From: Ephydatia muelleri
Taxonomy: Eukaryota; Porifera; Demospongiae; Spongillida; Spongillidae
Length of the DNA stretch: 64,000 nt
Direction: 5' to 3'
NCBI GenBank assembly: GCA_013339895.1
Contig: JABACO010000021.1
Location: 5,664,754 to 5,728,753 of the forward strand
A program made the translations under genes and the position numbers. Under the pieces are notes generated by a model that made no database searches, had not been told where the DNA came from, and was given only the letters and a program-made list of their open reading frames with translations. Below, in pieces: positions 10,648-48,691 of this stretch. Every line of letters starts with the position of its first letter. Position 1 is the stretch's first letter.

Positions 10648-11880
10648 TTAGTAGCATCGCTTTCTTATCTCCTCCATGCTCACGTCTGACCAGTACTCCG
10701 TAATGGCAGCTGGACCGTACCTCCAGGTGTTAATCATCAGGTTAGGAGTGATGTTCTCGATGAAGTGGGTCCAGCCCCGAGGGAGGTACAGGACCTCTCC
10801 CTCCTCGACCACAAAGGTGATGGGAGTGGCCTCGGCATAGAGTGGGTATTTGGAGAGGTCAGGGGTGCCCAAGCTGTCCAGTGCACTGCTCCACTCCAGT
10901 GAGCCCTTTTCTACTGTGTAGTATAGGTACTTGTAGTCTGTGGGAGAGAATATGGTCCACTTCTTTCTTCCGATGAGCTGATAGGCAAAGTTGTCTTTGC
11001 TGTCTATGTGACCTTGTGTGAACGTCCCTGGGGCACCAATCCTATCATCGGGAACAAGAGCAAATCGTTGAAGTGATGACGCAATTGACTCAAAATGGAA
11101 TGAACACGCCCCTTGCATTACAATATTAACTTACCATGCCGTAGGTTCTAAATAACAGTTCTGCTTCCGTGGCGCAGGATAGAAGGGCGGGTAGTAGAAT
11201 TCTCGTTCAAGTTCTTCGCTTGGAATTATTTTCTGTTTCGTAATATAGAGACCTTTTTCGTTAGGCCCAGGCGTCCGTTTACCCGTGACGATGTCAATAA
11301 AGTCCGCGAGTCGTGTATTTACTCTGTTGACATAGTGTTTTCCAAACTTCGAGACCCTGGTGGAGTAGTTTCCCTGTCGCGTGTTGTGGAACACGTGATC
11401 CCCCCATTTCCCTCGCACGTAATCCCAGTTCCACGACTCCATGCTTGTCCCTTTCAACATATCCGTGAACACCACAGGAAGACCTACCGGCGCAATGTAG
11501 TCCCGAAATGCCTCCGGGCTGGGTGTTTTTATTTTCGATATCGTGGTGACCTTGGGCAGGAGGCTGCTTAGCGCCACCACCAGCTCGAATCCCGCCCTCT
11601 GGTCCGATTGGTTCAGGGCGAGGGATCGGCTTATTTCGGCTGGCAAGTCTCCGACTCTAGCATCGGACCTGGAGAGGGCTTTGCTCCTCGCGGACGCTCT
11701 GCCGTGCGCCGTCACCTCCTTCCGTGCTTCTTGTTCGCTGCTAATTAGTGCGACTTTGCCGCTCGCAATGATGTAAACAGGAAGAAGTGTGAGGAGCACC
11801 ATCCAAGTAGCGAATATCACTACCAAAGCTGCTGTTCCGAATAGCTTCATCGTATCAGCGGTAAACGAGATCCGCCCCAA
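10648..11880 (-). CDS. Membrane-anchored JmjC/cupin_8 Fe(II)/2-oxoglutarate oxygenase-like protein
   Basis: Two exons (11880-11135 and 11041-10648, phase 2) give 379 residues, or 369 if the ATG at 11850 is used. The N terminus has one hydrophobic segment (LVVIFATWMVLLTLLPVYII) typical of a signal anchor, which would place the catalytic domain in the ER/Golgi lumen. The C-terminal half is a cupin_8/JmjC fold with the facial triad H260, D262 (GHIDSKDNF) and H341 (LPRGWTHFIEN); counting starts at the first Met. The block FAYQLIGRKKW is the strand that usually follows the HxD motif. All three iron ligands are present, so activity as a protein hydroxylase is plausible, but the substrate is unknown. 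The gene is convergent with glycogenin (363 bp between stops). Confidence 0.8.
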
Positions 11881-12209
11881 GCTGGCGACGGCTGGGTCTC
11901 CTCCCCTTTTTTAAAAGTATGAATTTTTTGTGCACGCGCCTCCGCACAGATGTGTTCTCTGCCGCACACTTAAAATCTCACAAAATGATCAGCTTAATTC
12001 GGGGTCTTTCCGCTATCGCCTTCAAATCCCATATATATCACCATAGATAACATTCATACATGTATGATACACCACCTTTCTCATCAGTCAGTAGAGAATG
12101 TTTTTACTTTTATTCGCAACGTACAAATTGCTCAATGCTCTTACATGTATGTATATAGGCATCCAAACACCACTACTAACTGAATGCTAAAAGGAGCATG
12201 TCATTTTTA
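11881..12209. other. Intergenic spacer between two - strand genes
   Basis: The 329 bp hold the 5' flank of the JmjC gene and the very short 3' end of the RING gene. AT-rich palindromic words (catacatgtatgatac) are present, but no additional gene was recognised. Confidence 0.4.
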
Positions 12210-13460
12210 TTACGCAAAATAAATTCTTTCAGAGCTTTCTATGTTCCTTCGGCATAGCGGACACTGGCGGAGATTTCTACCCTGTGCGTGTTTCCAACAC
12301 ATCTCACAGAGACACACATGTTTACAAGGGTCAAGCTTGATTTGGAAATGACGGTCCTGACACACAACACACATGAACTCCCCGCTATACGAACTCGCTG
12401 CAGCAGGTGGAGGAGTAACCAGTGCCGGGCGTGGGGACGAGTGCGACCGCTGTTGACCCCCGGCCCGTGCAGCGGAACGTTCGGGTGTCATCAGTGAACT
12501 CGCTGCAGCAGGTGGAGGAGTAACCAGTGCCGGGCCTGGGGACGAGTGCGACCGCTGTTGACCCCCAGCGGAACGTTCGGGTGTCGTCAGTGACGTCACC
12601 ACTAACAACGCCCACGCCCCGATGAGGAAAACGCCGTTATGTTTGGCTCCAAGCACCACGTGATAGAGTCCTTCTATCTGTACAGATAGAGGTGCAGCGG
12701 GTGCTCCCAATGGTTCTTTCCTACCAAATGGAAGATCATTCAGTTTTGGAACGTCCTGTAGATGACTCGCTTTTGTGATAACAATTATGTCCTCGTGAGA
12801 GTGCAGGAATGAACCAGAGACAGTCGTAAAGAACGTTTGATTCGGACTCACCAAGAGCGCCCTCTGTAACGAAACTGCGGACGGCTCATCGTAAGACAGC
12901 CCGAGCGTAAAGAGAGAATCCAAGCATCTGCGTGGGTGGTGTACGCAAAGACGGAACTGGTGCAACTCCACGTTTCCACCGACGACAACCCCCCAATACT
13001 CTCCGGGCACTCTAGGACACACCAGCTGCGTTTCACACCTCCTCGACGATGTGTTGAGCGGGACGGAGGCGATCCTCACGTTGCCCGCCCTCAGTGTCAG
13101 TGTCAGCACGGGGCAAGCTACGTGGAGCTCCGTAGTCACCCACACCACATCACCAGCCTCGGCTCTGTCAGTAGTGCCCGCGGAGATTACTGGATTCAGT
13201 AATTCGAATATATAATTCTTGATCTGCGTACCGGGCAATACGTACCCTCCATTATCGAAGTATGTGACGCTGTATGTCCCTAGTCCACGAGAGGGGAACC
13301 TAATTTCGGTTTTTCCATGGCACCATTCCCACTTCAGGCGCTCGTTACCGTAAGACAAGGACACGTAGTCATATCTCCTCACGCCACCGTATCTGGTGAA
13401 TTGTATGGTGATAGGCAGTCCCACGTAAGGCTGAGACAGGAGGCGTAGCGTTGCAGCCAT
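12210..13460 (-). CDS. Single-exon transmembrane RING-finger protein, family not recognised
   Basis: One uninterrupted frame of 416 residues. The first 260 or so residues look like beta-rich Ig-type or adhesion modules (for example GLGTYSVTYFDNGG and RVPGEYWGVVVGG). A hydrophobic segment near residues 273-291 (GVFLIGAWALLVVTS) is followed by a stalk made of a duplicated unit (GGQQRSHSSP...PPPAAASS twice). The last 50 residues form a C3HC4 RING of the XIAP/MUL1 type: CVVC, then PCKHVCLCEMC and CPLCRR. An E3 ubiquitin ligase with an exposed or lumenal N-terminal domain is the likely role, but the substrate is unknown. The stop codon overlaps an AATAAA (TAATAAA, 12206-12212), so the 3' UTR is extremely short. 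The lack of introns contrasts with its neighbours. Confidence 0.75.
   Translation of the reverse strand: MAATLRLLSQPYVGLPITIQFTRYGGVRRYDYVSLSYGNERLKWEWCHGKTEIRFPSRGLGTYSVTYFDNGGYVLPGTQIKNYIFELLNPVISAGTTDRAEAGDVVWVTTELHVACPVLTLTLRAGNVRIASVPLNTSSRRCETQLVCPRVPGEYWGVVVGGNVELHQFRLCVHHPRRCLDSLFTLGLSYDEPSAVSLQRALLVSPNQTFFTTVSGSFLHSHEDIIVITKASHLQDVPKLNDLPFGRKEPLGAPAAPLSVQIEGLYHVVLGAKHNGVFLIGAWALLVVTSLTTPERSAGGQQRSHSSPGPALVTPPPAAASSLMTPERSAARAGGQQRSHSSPRPALVTPPPAAASSYSGEFMCVVCQDRHFQIKLDPCKHVCLCEMCWKHAQGRNLRQCPLCRRNIESSERIYFA
12387..12593. repeat. Imperfect tandem duplication encoding the RING protein stalk
   Basis: Two copies of roughly 97-110 bp (gaactcgctgcagcaggtgg at 12387 and again at about 12497) follow each other inside the coding sequence. 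They differ by a 12-15 bp indel and a few substitutions, and the frame is kept. Confidence 0.75.
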
Positions 13461-14659
13461 TACCCATGACGTAACAATAATATTTAATAAAATACTTCGA
13501 ACAATGTGCCGTATGTGTATCGAATTACGCGCCTAATTAATTAAATAAAGCACTCCGTAAATGTTTGTTTACATGCATACCGTGATTTAGAGACCAAATA
13601 TTTATAGTGTGTATGGTCCTGCAACAAATATCTGACGTCGAGTTAGTTCCCATGCTTATGGTACCCACTCTATAGCTGAATACTACTATAACTACATGTA
13701 GTTCTAGCTACTACACAATCAATGCAATCGTTTTCACTGAAACACATACAAGTATACAATGATCGGCTAGATGTATGTGATCAACAGCTCGATAGAAACT
13801 CGTACGGAGAAATGAGCTGTCATAATGCAAAGTTGTAAAAATTAAAACACACATATTTTTGTGGCGATTCTGCATGTTTGCTATTGTAAATGTCTCATTT
13901 TATTTTTCTGAAACAGTCAAGACAGTAAGTCCATAACTGTACAAAAGAAGAAAAATTATTCTAGCAAGTTTGACGGAAATGTGCCAACTTCACCTCTCAG
14001 TGTCTGGTAGTGCCACTTTGAAGTCCAGGAGGCAAAGTATACTCCACATACAGGAAATCTCAACAAAAAAACAGCCACATAATTGAGGATCAATAGTAGC
14101 AACTTATGGCCTCCTAATGCAGCTTGTACCTAGCTTAGAACAAGAAATCCCAATCCTAAGAGTCCCAATCATAGGTTTTGATCAAGGATGGAAACGTGCT
14201 GACATCCTTGCTGAGCTCAGCAGTACATGTATTTTGCATTTGGCTAGATTTATATACATGTCTAGAAAAGGGCAAATGCCTTCAACCCAATGCAATTCAT
14301 TACCCCATTATCGTGCATGTATTCACTGACATTTGCATTATGCAATAGCAGAGATCATTCCTTGTGGCACTTGCATGCATGCACGGCATTTGGAATAGTC
14401 AGATTGGGCTGTCTCATTAGAGCTAATACACCGTTGCCTCTATCTCTGGCATTCAGTTTTCCTCCCCTTCTCAATCATAGTCTACTCAGTGTACGTATAG
14501 TTTTAAGTAGCATCCGATAGTGTGGCTGAGACCATATAGAAATTTCGTAGTGCATTCATTATTATAGCACTCTCTGTACTTCAAGACCTCTTGGACTTTC
14601 ATCAACACATCTAAGTGTGAATTGTACAGTGCAGGTGATTTGAGCATCTTCCCTTCTGA
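13461..14659. other. Intergenic region without recognised gene
   Basis: AT-rich sequence upstream of the RING gene. The open frames are short and show no recognisable domain, splice structure or RNA gene. A core promoter for the RING gene should lie near 13461-13560. Confidence 0.4.
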
Positions 14660-15830
14660 AATGAAGCCTTCAAGTACACTCAACTTTGCTCCTATTGGAG
14701 ACTCTGTCTTCTATATGCATCTCCGTGGTAGCCCAAAGCCCAGAGGCTTCTCCACATGTGGGAGGATATTGGTTCCATGGACCATCTGGTTCTTCGTCAG
14801 TGTGGCAGTTTCTGACATCTTGCTCATTCTACACCTCCCGGCTGATGCACTGCAAATACATTCATCATGCCTTTGTAAAGTGCACTTCAGGGGATGCCTT
14901 TGGCTATGGCCTGGCAGCAGGCCCAAATCTCTCTTAGCAGAGGTGGGCTGGATCGTCATAGCCTTTCAGAACACTCAGCAGCTACTACATTTCATCAGTG
15001 AGTGCATCTGAGGAGTATTTAGTGACCATGTCTCACCTGCTCACTTCAGTGAACCTGTTCAATGCATTCATTTCACCTGCTGTTGTGATCACTGTGGGGG
15101 AGATTGTCTCCTCACCATGCCATCAGCATTGAGAATCATCCATTTTTAAACTTCTTTCACCCTTACCTGACAGAGCCTACTTGCTGTCAGTTTCTTCCCC
15201 CAATGCTGTGGCCTGGCTTTCAGTTCTTTCTTCACCAGCTCTTAACATGGGTCCCTCGAGAATTCTAGACTGTCTTAAAATGGTGGTTGGGCATGGACTT
15301 GGCCCAGGGCCTCCGTTGCAACTTTTGTCCAAGCCTTGCCTTGGATCCCTTGGGCCACCATGCCATTACTTGCAAGCATGGGGGCAATGTGGTTTTTTCC
15401 CACCACAATAAACTCTGTGATGCGCTTGTGGAGTGTTATAGGCACGCTAATGTCTCTGCCCAAGTCAAGGTTGGCAGTGGCTTTGGACGTGACACCAGAC
15501 CAGCAGATGTTCTTGTTCCCAACTGGTCTTTTGGATAGCCGACTGCATTTAATCTAACTGTTACATAATCACTAAACCCTACCATTTTGTCTGAAGAGCA
15601 GGAGTGATGGCTTGGTCTGTGGCTTTGGTGGCAGAGTGTTGCAAACACCTGCTCAGAACTTGGCTAGGGACTCCCTGTCTCATCGTGCCACTCATCTAGC
15701 ATTTCCCATGTGTGCACCAAGTACCAGGCCACTGCTGCCATTTATGGCAGACTCAGCCTCACTTTGGTGAGGTCCTGTGCATGTCAAGAGCTGGGCCTTC
15801 ATTGGAGTCCCCTTTTCATAATTTTTTCAA
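14660..15830 (+). mobile_element. Decayed retrotransposon fragment (3' part of a reverse-transcriptase-type ORF)
   Basis: Shifted frames with several stops read, in order, FAPIGDSVF, ADALQIHSSC, AYLLSVSSPNAVAW with a WWLGMDLAQG-like block, CPSLALDPLGHHAITCKHGG, GRDTRPADVLVPNW and AIYGRLSLTLVRS. This order matches a C-terminal module often seen after retrotransposon reverse transcriptases in invertebrate genomes: a Cys/His knuckle with LDPLGHHA, then TRPADVLVP, then AVYGRL..LVRS. At least three stops and frame changes show that it is dead. No terminal repeats or target duplication were identified. The assignment rests on motif recall, not on a search. Confidence 0.6.
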
Positions 15831-16774
15831 TGCTTGTATATATTGTTAATTTAATTATTTGTATCTTTGTTTAATAATATTTATGATTATAATTGATAAT
15901 GATAATTTTGATATTCATGCATGTCATCTTCCTTTCTTCTGCTTTTGTCTTTTTTTCTTCTTGCCTTTGCTTCTCCCAACAGTAGCACTGAGCTCAATGA
16001 TGGAGGCAAATATTTGGCAACTCATCCTTGGTGTCACTGTCATGCGAAAGTCTGCGAGACCCGCTAAAGAAAGAGCCGCAAGATCTGTGTTTTCAACAAG
16101 CATGCACCTATACAGTATTTAATACCTTCTTTCCTCTGCAGCATTGCTTCCATTATTTCTTTTCCACCACCATCACCAATATAGTTGCGATCGAAATCGA
16201 TTTCTATCAAATCGGAGCTGTTCACGATCCATCTACATGCAATGCAACAACTTGCATGAAATACATGAACATACCTTCAACGGTATAATTATTTTAATTG
16301 CATTTCAAATGTATGCACATACGACATTTATAAGCTAATAAGAAGCTATTTTGTTTCAATGAGTCATCTAATGGCAAATCAAATTGCTTGCACTATACAC
16401 AGCTCTATGTTGCATTTCCTATTTTTAAAAGGCGTAGATTGGTAATGCTTGTAAAAATAGAGAACTATAATGGGGCACGAAACATTATCAAGTGACTGCT
16501 TCTGTGAAAAAAAAAAACATCAGGAAACTAGCCTTTATCATACTGATTTGATTGAAAAGGAATTGTCGATAAGCTGCCTAGTCAATTTTTTGATCGTAAC
16601 ATCGGTGGTCATGTCCATTAATTTCATTTAACCCCAGCAACTTCATTTAACCTTCAATACGAATGCCAATCAGTTTATAGACGGCACTGTTCAGATATAC
16701 CTATATGTAATTATGCATAATATTATTATTTATAGTGTTTAATTTAGCTTATGCAAGAAGTATGAATGGCATAC
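15831..16774. other. AT-rich region without recognised gene
   Basis: No convincing exon was found. The 3' end of the leucine-rich-repeat gene must lie here: after the donor at 16774 an acceptor at about 16690 (catatag) would add only a few codons before a stop. Confidence 0.35.
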
Positions 16775-18129
16775 CTCTTTACTAATTGCATACAGACCTC
16801 TGGACCAAGTGACACTAATTTGCCGTTCTCATCGATTGCATTGTTCTGCATACATAGCTTTGCAAGTCTCGGTTTAGGGAATGTTGGGTTTTCGCAAAAG
16901 GCAGCTATTAACTTGAATAGTTCAGTTGCTCCTTCACATTCCAACAAATTGTTATCGAGGTACAATTCCCTGTGAGTAGAAGGGAACATTTTTTAATAGG
17001 ATCAACTTAACATCAATTGATGTTCATGCCTGAGGCTTGAAAGAACTGCCAGTGTTCCAAGCGCTTCCCCACAAGAGGCAATGAGGTGGCATGATTTAAG
17101 GCTCAACACCTGAAGAGCAGCATCCTTTTGAAGAGCAATGCAAATGTTCGCTAGGCAGTCAACAGGAATGCTAGCGGAAAATGGCAAGGGGAGGATCTGT
17201 AACCAACAAGTATATACACGTCATGTCATATTCATACCTGTTATAATCCAGGTGCAAATTGGTGAGATGACACGTCTTAAGCGACCTGCATATGAATGAG
17301 AAAAAGAAAAAAACAAACAAACAGGCGCTCCTGCATGCATGCATTTTCTACCGCCGTGTATATAAACGAAAGACTTACTTAGCCAGTCTTGAAAATCCCC
17401 AAGGCGAAATGTTTCCATTTATAATTTCCAAATGCACAAGATTGGTTCCGAGTGGAGATTCCATGAACAAGGCCTATTATTTACACGTTCCAGGCAAGCT
17501 TAAAATATCATAAATCACCGTCCACGGACACGCTTCATCGCATGTCCGTCGACTTACTAGAGACACAATCTCTTCGTCTGGAAGCTCCAGGTGCCATACG
17601 TGTAGCGCACGCATGAACTTATAGTTGGCATTGCACCAAGCCTCCACCAGCGTCTGTACGAGTATAGGATAACGTCTTCCAGTAGCCCCGCCCTCCGTCG
17701 CGGAAGCAATCCTCGAGTTAGCTGACATGGGGACACCAACTGGTACGGCCATGGGATAGGAAGCTGCTGGTTTGGCCAGCTGCTTGCTAGGAGGTGGCGT
17801 GTCTTTTTGATCTGTTGATGCAGCTGCAGGCACACTAAGACAAGGCTCGAGGATGAACTAAAAGAGTAATAATTCATGTGGTTCAGCGTTAACAACTCTA
17901 GGAGCGCCTTTACTTTCTCCAAGGCTTTATCCTCCTCGAGAAGAGTCTTGGCGTCGCGAGTTACTCTGGGAGAAGGGGCACTCCTTACCGTTTGGCAACG
18001 CTGTGTGTAAGCTTTGAGGAAATTGCGGCAGATGCGAATCAGTGAGTCCTTATCCAGAGTCGCCTGAGCTGCATCCTTTGAACCTTTCTTGCGTGAAACA
18101 GCCCCACCTTTCTTCTTCTTAGGAGGCAT
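16775..18129 (-). CDS. Leucine-rich-repeat protein with basic N terminus, last exon unresolved
   Basis: Exons 18129-17914, 17857-17558, 17473-17379, 17285-17238, 17196-17012 and 16969-16775 have clear GT-AG borders, with introns as short as 56 bp and 41 bp. The protein starts with a Lys-rich tail (MPPKKKKGGAVSRKKGS), followed by a charged helical part and a Ser/Pro linker. Ribonuclease-inhibitor-type LRRs follow (LTNLHLDYN, LQVLSLKSCHLIASCGEALG, ELYLDNNLLECEGATELFK, LAKLCMQNNAID). Order and spacing loosely recall ciliary LRR proteins such as LRRC71, but this is not secure. The 17285-17238 to 17196 junction is one base out of phase; a C-run at about 17186-17192 is a likely site of a missing base. 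The gene is head to head with VPS13B. Confidence 0.7.
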
Positions 18130-18285
18130 TAATGGGCATGCTTTTACAGTTTACCGCAACGCGTGCATAGTAGCGTCTGTATAAACAGATAATTTTAATT
18201 AATGGGCTTTAATTAGATCAATCAAATAATTTCATACTACACATGTAAACGTGTGTAAAAGACAGTCGGGAACGACTCATCCAAC
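18130..18285. promoter_or_regulatory. 156-bp bidirectional promoter, LRR gene and VPS13B
   Basis: The start codons of the LRR gene (18129, -) and VPS13B (18286, +) are 156 bp apart. The interval is AT-rich and contains two copies of taatgggc (about 18131 and 18201). No TATA box could be assigned with confidence. Confidence 0.55.
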
Positions 18286-45254
<26,969 letters not shown>

Positions 45255-46164
45255 AGACCTCCGTGACATTTAAAGGTTTTCATTTTTACTTTTTTTTTTT
45301 TTTAACGCCTTGGGGACATTTCTTTTTGTGCATGCCATTCAGTTCACAACATTAATATGAATTTCCATTCACTGTGGTTTTATGGTCTTCAAAAATTGGA
45401 GGCAGGTCTATGTATGCATGGGCTAGGCTTACTACAAGAATGTTCGCTTGCTTGGTGTGAATTTGCTTGCCAGGAGACTAGCACTGTCCCTCAGAAGACT
45501 CTGTTTCTTGGCTGGGTCTACGGTTCTAGATATTTCAAGGTCTGTATCTCGGTTGAATGGTTTTCTTTCCTCCTTGGTTCCCACTACTGCTGTCTGTGTA
45601 CAGAGGAGAAACAAGAATGCTCACTAAAGGTTGCTCACAAACAGTTGCGTACAGCTCTCTTCTTTCTGTGAATTTCAGCCAGGCTTTCAGAACGATGCTC
45701 CTTCTAAGAGTGGTGGGGGTAAGCGCCAGTGAATGATGTGTGCATAAGAATATATGTCACAAATACGTGAGTAATTACAACACCAACAATTTGATACAAG
45801 GAGTAGAGCACACGCCTGTTACCCTTAAATTATTTCCCCCTCTTGGGTTTATCTCCTTCCCTTCCTCCATTTTCACCCCCCCTCCACACCAACATATGGA
45901 ACGTGTCATTCCAATACAGTCTAGACGTCACCAGTGAGTGCGTTTGCCCAGGCTGTTGGTCACATCAGTGGGGGGGGGGGGGGGGGGGAGGCTGTGACCA
46001 TACACTTCATTCAAAACAAAACAACACTGGCCGTTACCATGGTTATAGCTATGGTCACAGCTTGATGGGTAAGAGAATTAAGTGTAAACCCATTAGCCTG
46101 GTATGCATTAGATACTCCTAAGGGCCTAAAGAAGTGATACATTACCACCTCAAGGCTTGTTGTC
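45255..46164. other. Intergenic region between convergent VPS13B and GPALPP1
   Basis: It holds the VPS13B 3' UTR. No conserved reading frame was found. A T-run at about 45288-45303 and a G-run at about 45969-45989 are the only notable compositional features. Confidence 0.45.
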
Positions 46165-46236
46165 TTTATTCTTCACACATATAAAATAAAAACCACCTTA
46201 TTAAAAAAAACCATGTCACCATTTCATCTACCATCG

Positions 46237-47827
46237 CTATGACAACTGATCGTACTGAGCATAGTGAACCATTACATTGTACTCTTCCATACGCCTTCTC
46301 ATTTCCTTGTTCCGAGACGCCTCCACAGCATCAGTTTCAACTTCGGTTTTCTTCTTCTTCTCTTTATCTGGCTGCTACTCAGATGATGGGGTAACAAGTG
46401 TGTGTGTGTGTGGGGGGGGGGATCAAGCAGAGGCAAAGTAAGAGTGTAATTGAATGCCACACACAATCTGTTGTTGAAGCAGTTCATTAACACCCTCTCC
46501 TTGCAGAATGTAATGCAAAACTGGATGTAATTAATGACTTGCGGGTAATGATTTTAATAGTGTTGTCAACTGACATTAATGTGGTGTGTGAGAGTGTGTG
46601 TGGTTTGGGACCAATCAGCCATACCTACCTACCTGGGCTTTCCTCTCTTTATCTGCTGGTGTATCAGTCCACACCGACTGGTCCCCAGGCTCAAAGGCCG
46701 CTTCTCTGAATTTCCTAGGTCCCAGACCTTTCCCCAACAATCATTAAAGGCATGTAAAAAATCAGCATCATACCAAATGATTTCTTGTTAGTTGGCAGTT
46801 CTGTCATCCATGATTCTCTCTCTAGCTTGCTTTCCTCCTTATCCTTTCATAATTTCAGAATTTGAGAAGTGTAAAAAGTAAACCACTTAATTGGTGATTA
46901 GCCATTAATGCACACATGTTGGCCCCTCCCCCCCAAAAATGGTCCATGAAAATCAGGACCAGGTGCAGAGAATGATCTGGACCCCTGAGGCATCAAGGTG
47001 CTGTAAAGATTATCCTAACGCTTAAAGCTAAGTCCGTGGAGACAGGCAGGCATTAGTCACCCCTCACCTGTGGCACTCCTGCTTAAACACTATTGCCTGT
47101 GGTGCTTAAACACGATTGCCTGTGGTGCTCTAACTGAATGGACCAAGGTACTTCCTGGTTGGGGAGGGAGGGGGGGTGCAAAATTCCAGTGACCAGCCCC
47201 TCTATGCACACAAGCACACCCATAAAACTTCCTAGTACCAACATCTATGAAAGGGCCAATTATGCTGCCCGCAGCACTGACATCCAAAGCATGTACCTTC
47301 CCAGATAGCTTGTCCTTCATTGCCTGTGCGTGTTTCTCGATTTCAAGCCTCTTTCTCCTCTCTGCCTGCTCCTAACAACGGTAATTAGCAGCTGCGCGTC
47401 AGGTGCGACGCAGTACTGTTTGAGAGCTACCTACACGTTCTTCGTCTCCTGCTGGCATAGGGCCAACTACCTCGTCGTCTGCTGAAAGTGAAATAATGTT
47501 GTGCCTAGCCCGCCTTGTCCAAAGATAGTACCTTCACTGCTGGAATTTGATGACGGACTCCGCACGTTGGAAGTACTGTTCCGTGATAAGTGTGACGGCA
47601 GAGTAGGCCCGTACATTGCTACAGGCAGTGCGGGGCCAAAGGTCTCTGTCTGGTTGTTAGTTGGTGGGGCTGGACTGGTCGAATGGGGCGGTTGGCAACC
47701 TTCCACTAAAGGGGCCGCTTCTTTCATGCCATCTGCGGTTTCTTTTTGCTCGACAGGTTGTTGCTCTTCGGTGGTGTCGTTTGTTTTTCAAGTTCGGAGG
47801 GATAATAGGTCCAATAAAGCCTGCCAT
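46237..47827 (-). CDS. GPALPP1: GPALPP-motif protein (GPALPP1/DUF3752), short C terminus
   Basis: Six exons (47827-47532, 47481-47435, 47371-47297, 46843-46774, 46727-46633, 46374-46237) give about 239 residues. The family is a poorly characterised nuclear protein named after its Gly-Pro-Ala-Leu-Pro-Pro motifs. Present are IGPIIPPNL at the N terminus, FGPALP, VVGPMPAG, the RESWMTELP block, FGLGPRKF and the strongly conserved SVWTDTPADKERKA. An A5 run at about 47782 breaks the frame between the first motif and the rest. With one A fewer, all six exon phases close perfectly, so this is probably a sequence error. The usual C-terminal DF/RFDEAQKK..SR block is missing: the frame stops at 46237 and an AATAAA (46170-46165) follows after 67 bp. 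Confidence 0.85.
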
Positions 47828-47902
47828 TTCCCATGTATACGGCTGCGCTGAATCTAATTGCAAGCACAAGAGTACGGTAATTTCGAACTCCTCTCCAGGC
47901 CA
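47828..47902. promoter_or_regulatory. 75-bp bidirectional promoter/5' leader, GPALPP1 and TRUB1
   Basis: Only 75 bp separate the start codon of GPALPP1 (47827, -) from that of TRUB1 (47903, +). In-frame upstream codons exist for TRUB1, but no earlier ATG. Confidence 0.6.
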
Positions 47903-48691
47903 ATGATTAGAGGTGTGTTCTCTGTCTATAAACCCAGAGGCCTCACCTCTGCAGACGTTACGAATAGGATCAAGAAGATTCTGTTGGAAGATGTGGTGAA
48001 AGGGGAAGGACGGAAATCTTTGAAAGTCGGGCATGGAGGTACGCTGGACAAGAGTGCAGAAGGTGTTTTGGTGATTGGGATTGGAGAAGACTGCAAGAGA
48101 CTGGCAAATTTTCTTACGGGAGAGAAATGGTACCAGGCGACTGGTGAATTTGGCAAGGCAACAGACACTTATGACAGTGAAGGAACAGTCACATCCATCA
48201 AACCTTTTGATCATATCACATTGCATGACCTCAAGACCATACTCAGGTCATTTGAAGGGCAGATATTGCAAACTCCACCTAGCTTTTCTGCACTAAAAAA
48301 AAATGGCAGGCGTCTGTCAGATCTTGCCAGACAAGGAATGGTGTTGGATATCAAGCCAAGACATGTAGTTATTGATTCCATCACTCTCGACAGTCTATTA
48401 CCTCCATTCTTCACTCTTTCTGTGCACTGCTCTTCTGGTACGTACATAAGAAGTCTGGTTCATGATATTGGCTCAAAGGTTAGAAGTGCAGCTCATGTAA
48501 GGGCACTTTGCAGAACAAGACAAGGTTGTACTTAGTCTCGCCTGTTACGTCAACCATCATTGACTATTGTTGTGTTTTGTCTACTCCATGTAGGACCATT
48601 TGTGCTGGCTGATGCACTGAAGGAAGATGATTGGTCACTCCAAAAGATCATAATGGCAATTGAAATGTTTACTCCAAAACTTCATGATTGA
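47903..48691 (+). CDS. TRUB1: TruB-family tRNA pseudouridine-55 synthase
   Basis: Two exons (47903-48524 and 48594-48691, phase 1) give 239 residues. The enzyme converts U55 to pseudouridine in the T loop of tRNA, and TRUB1 also modifies some mRNAs. The N-terminal box GVFSVYKPRGLTSADV, the catalytic motif GHGGTLDKSAEGVLV (aspartate in GTLD is the nucleophile), the GKATDTYDSEG motif, the PPSFSALKKNGRR block and SGTYIRSLVHDIG are all present. The C-terminal PUA-like part is short, as in animal TRUB1. It is complete as modelled. Confidence 0.95.
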
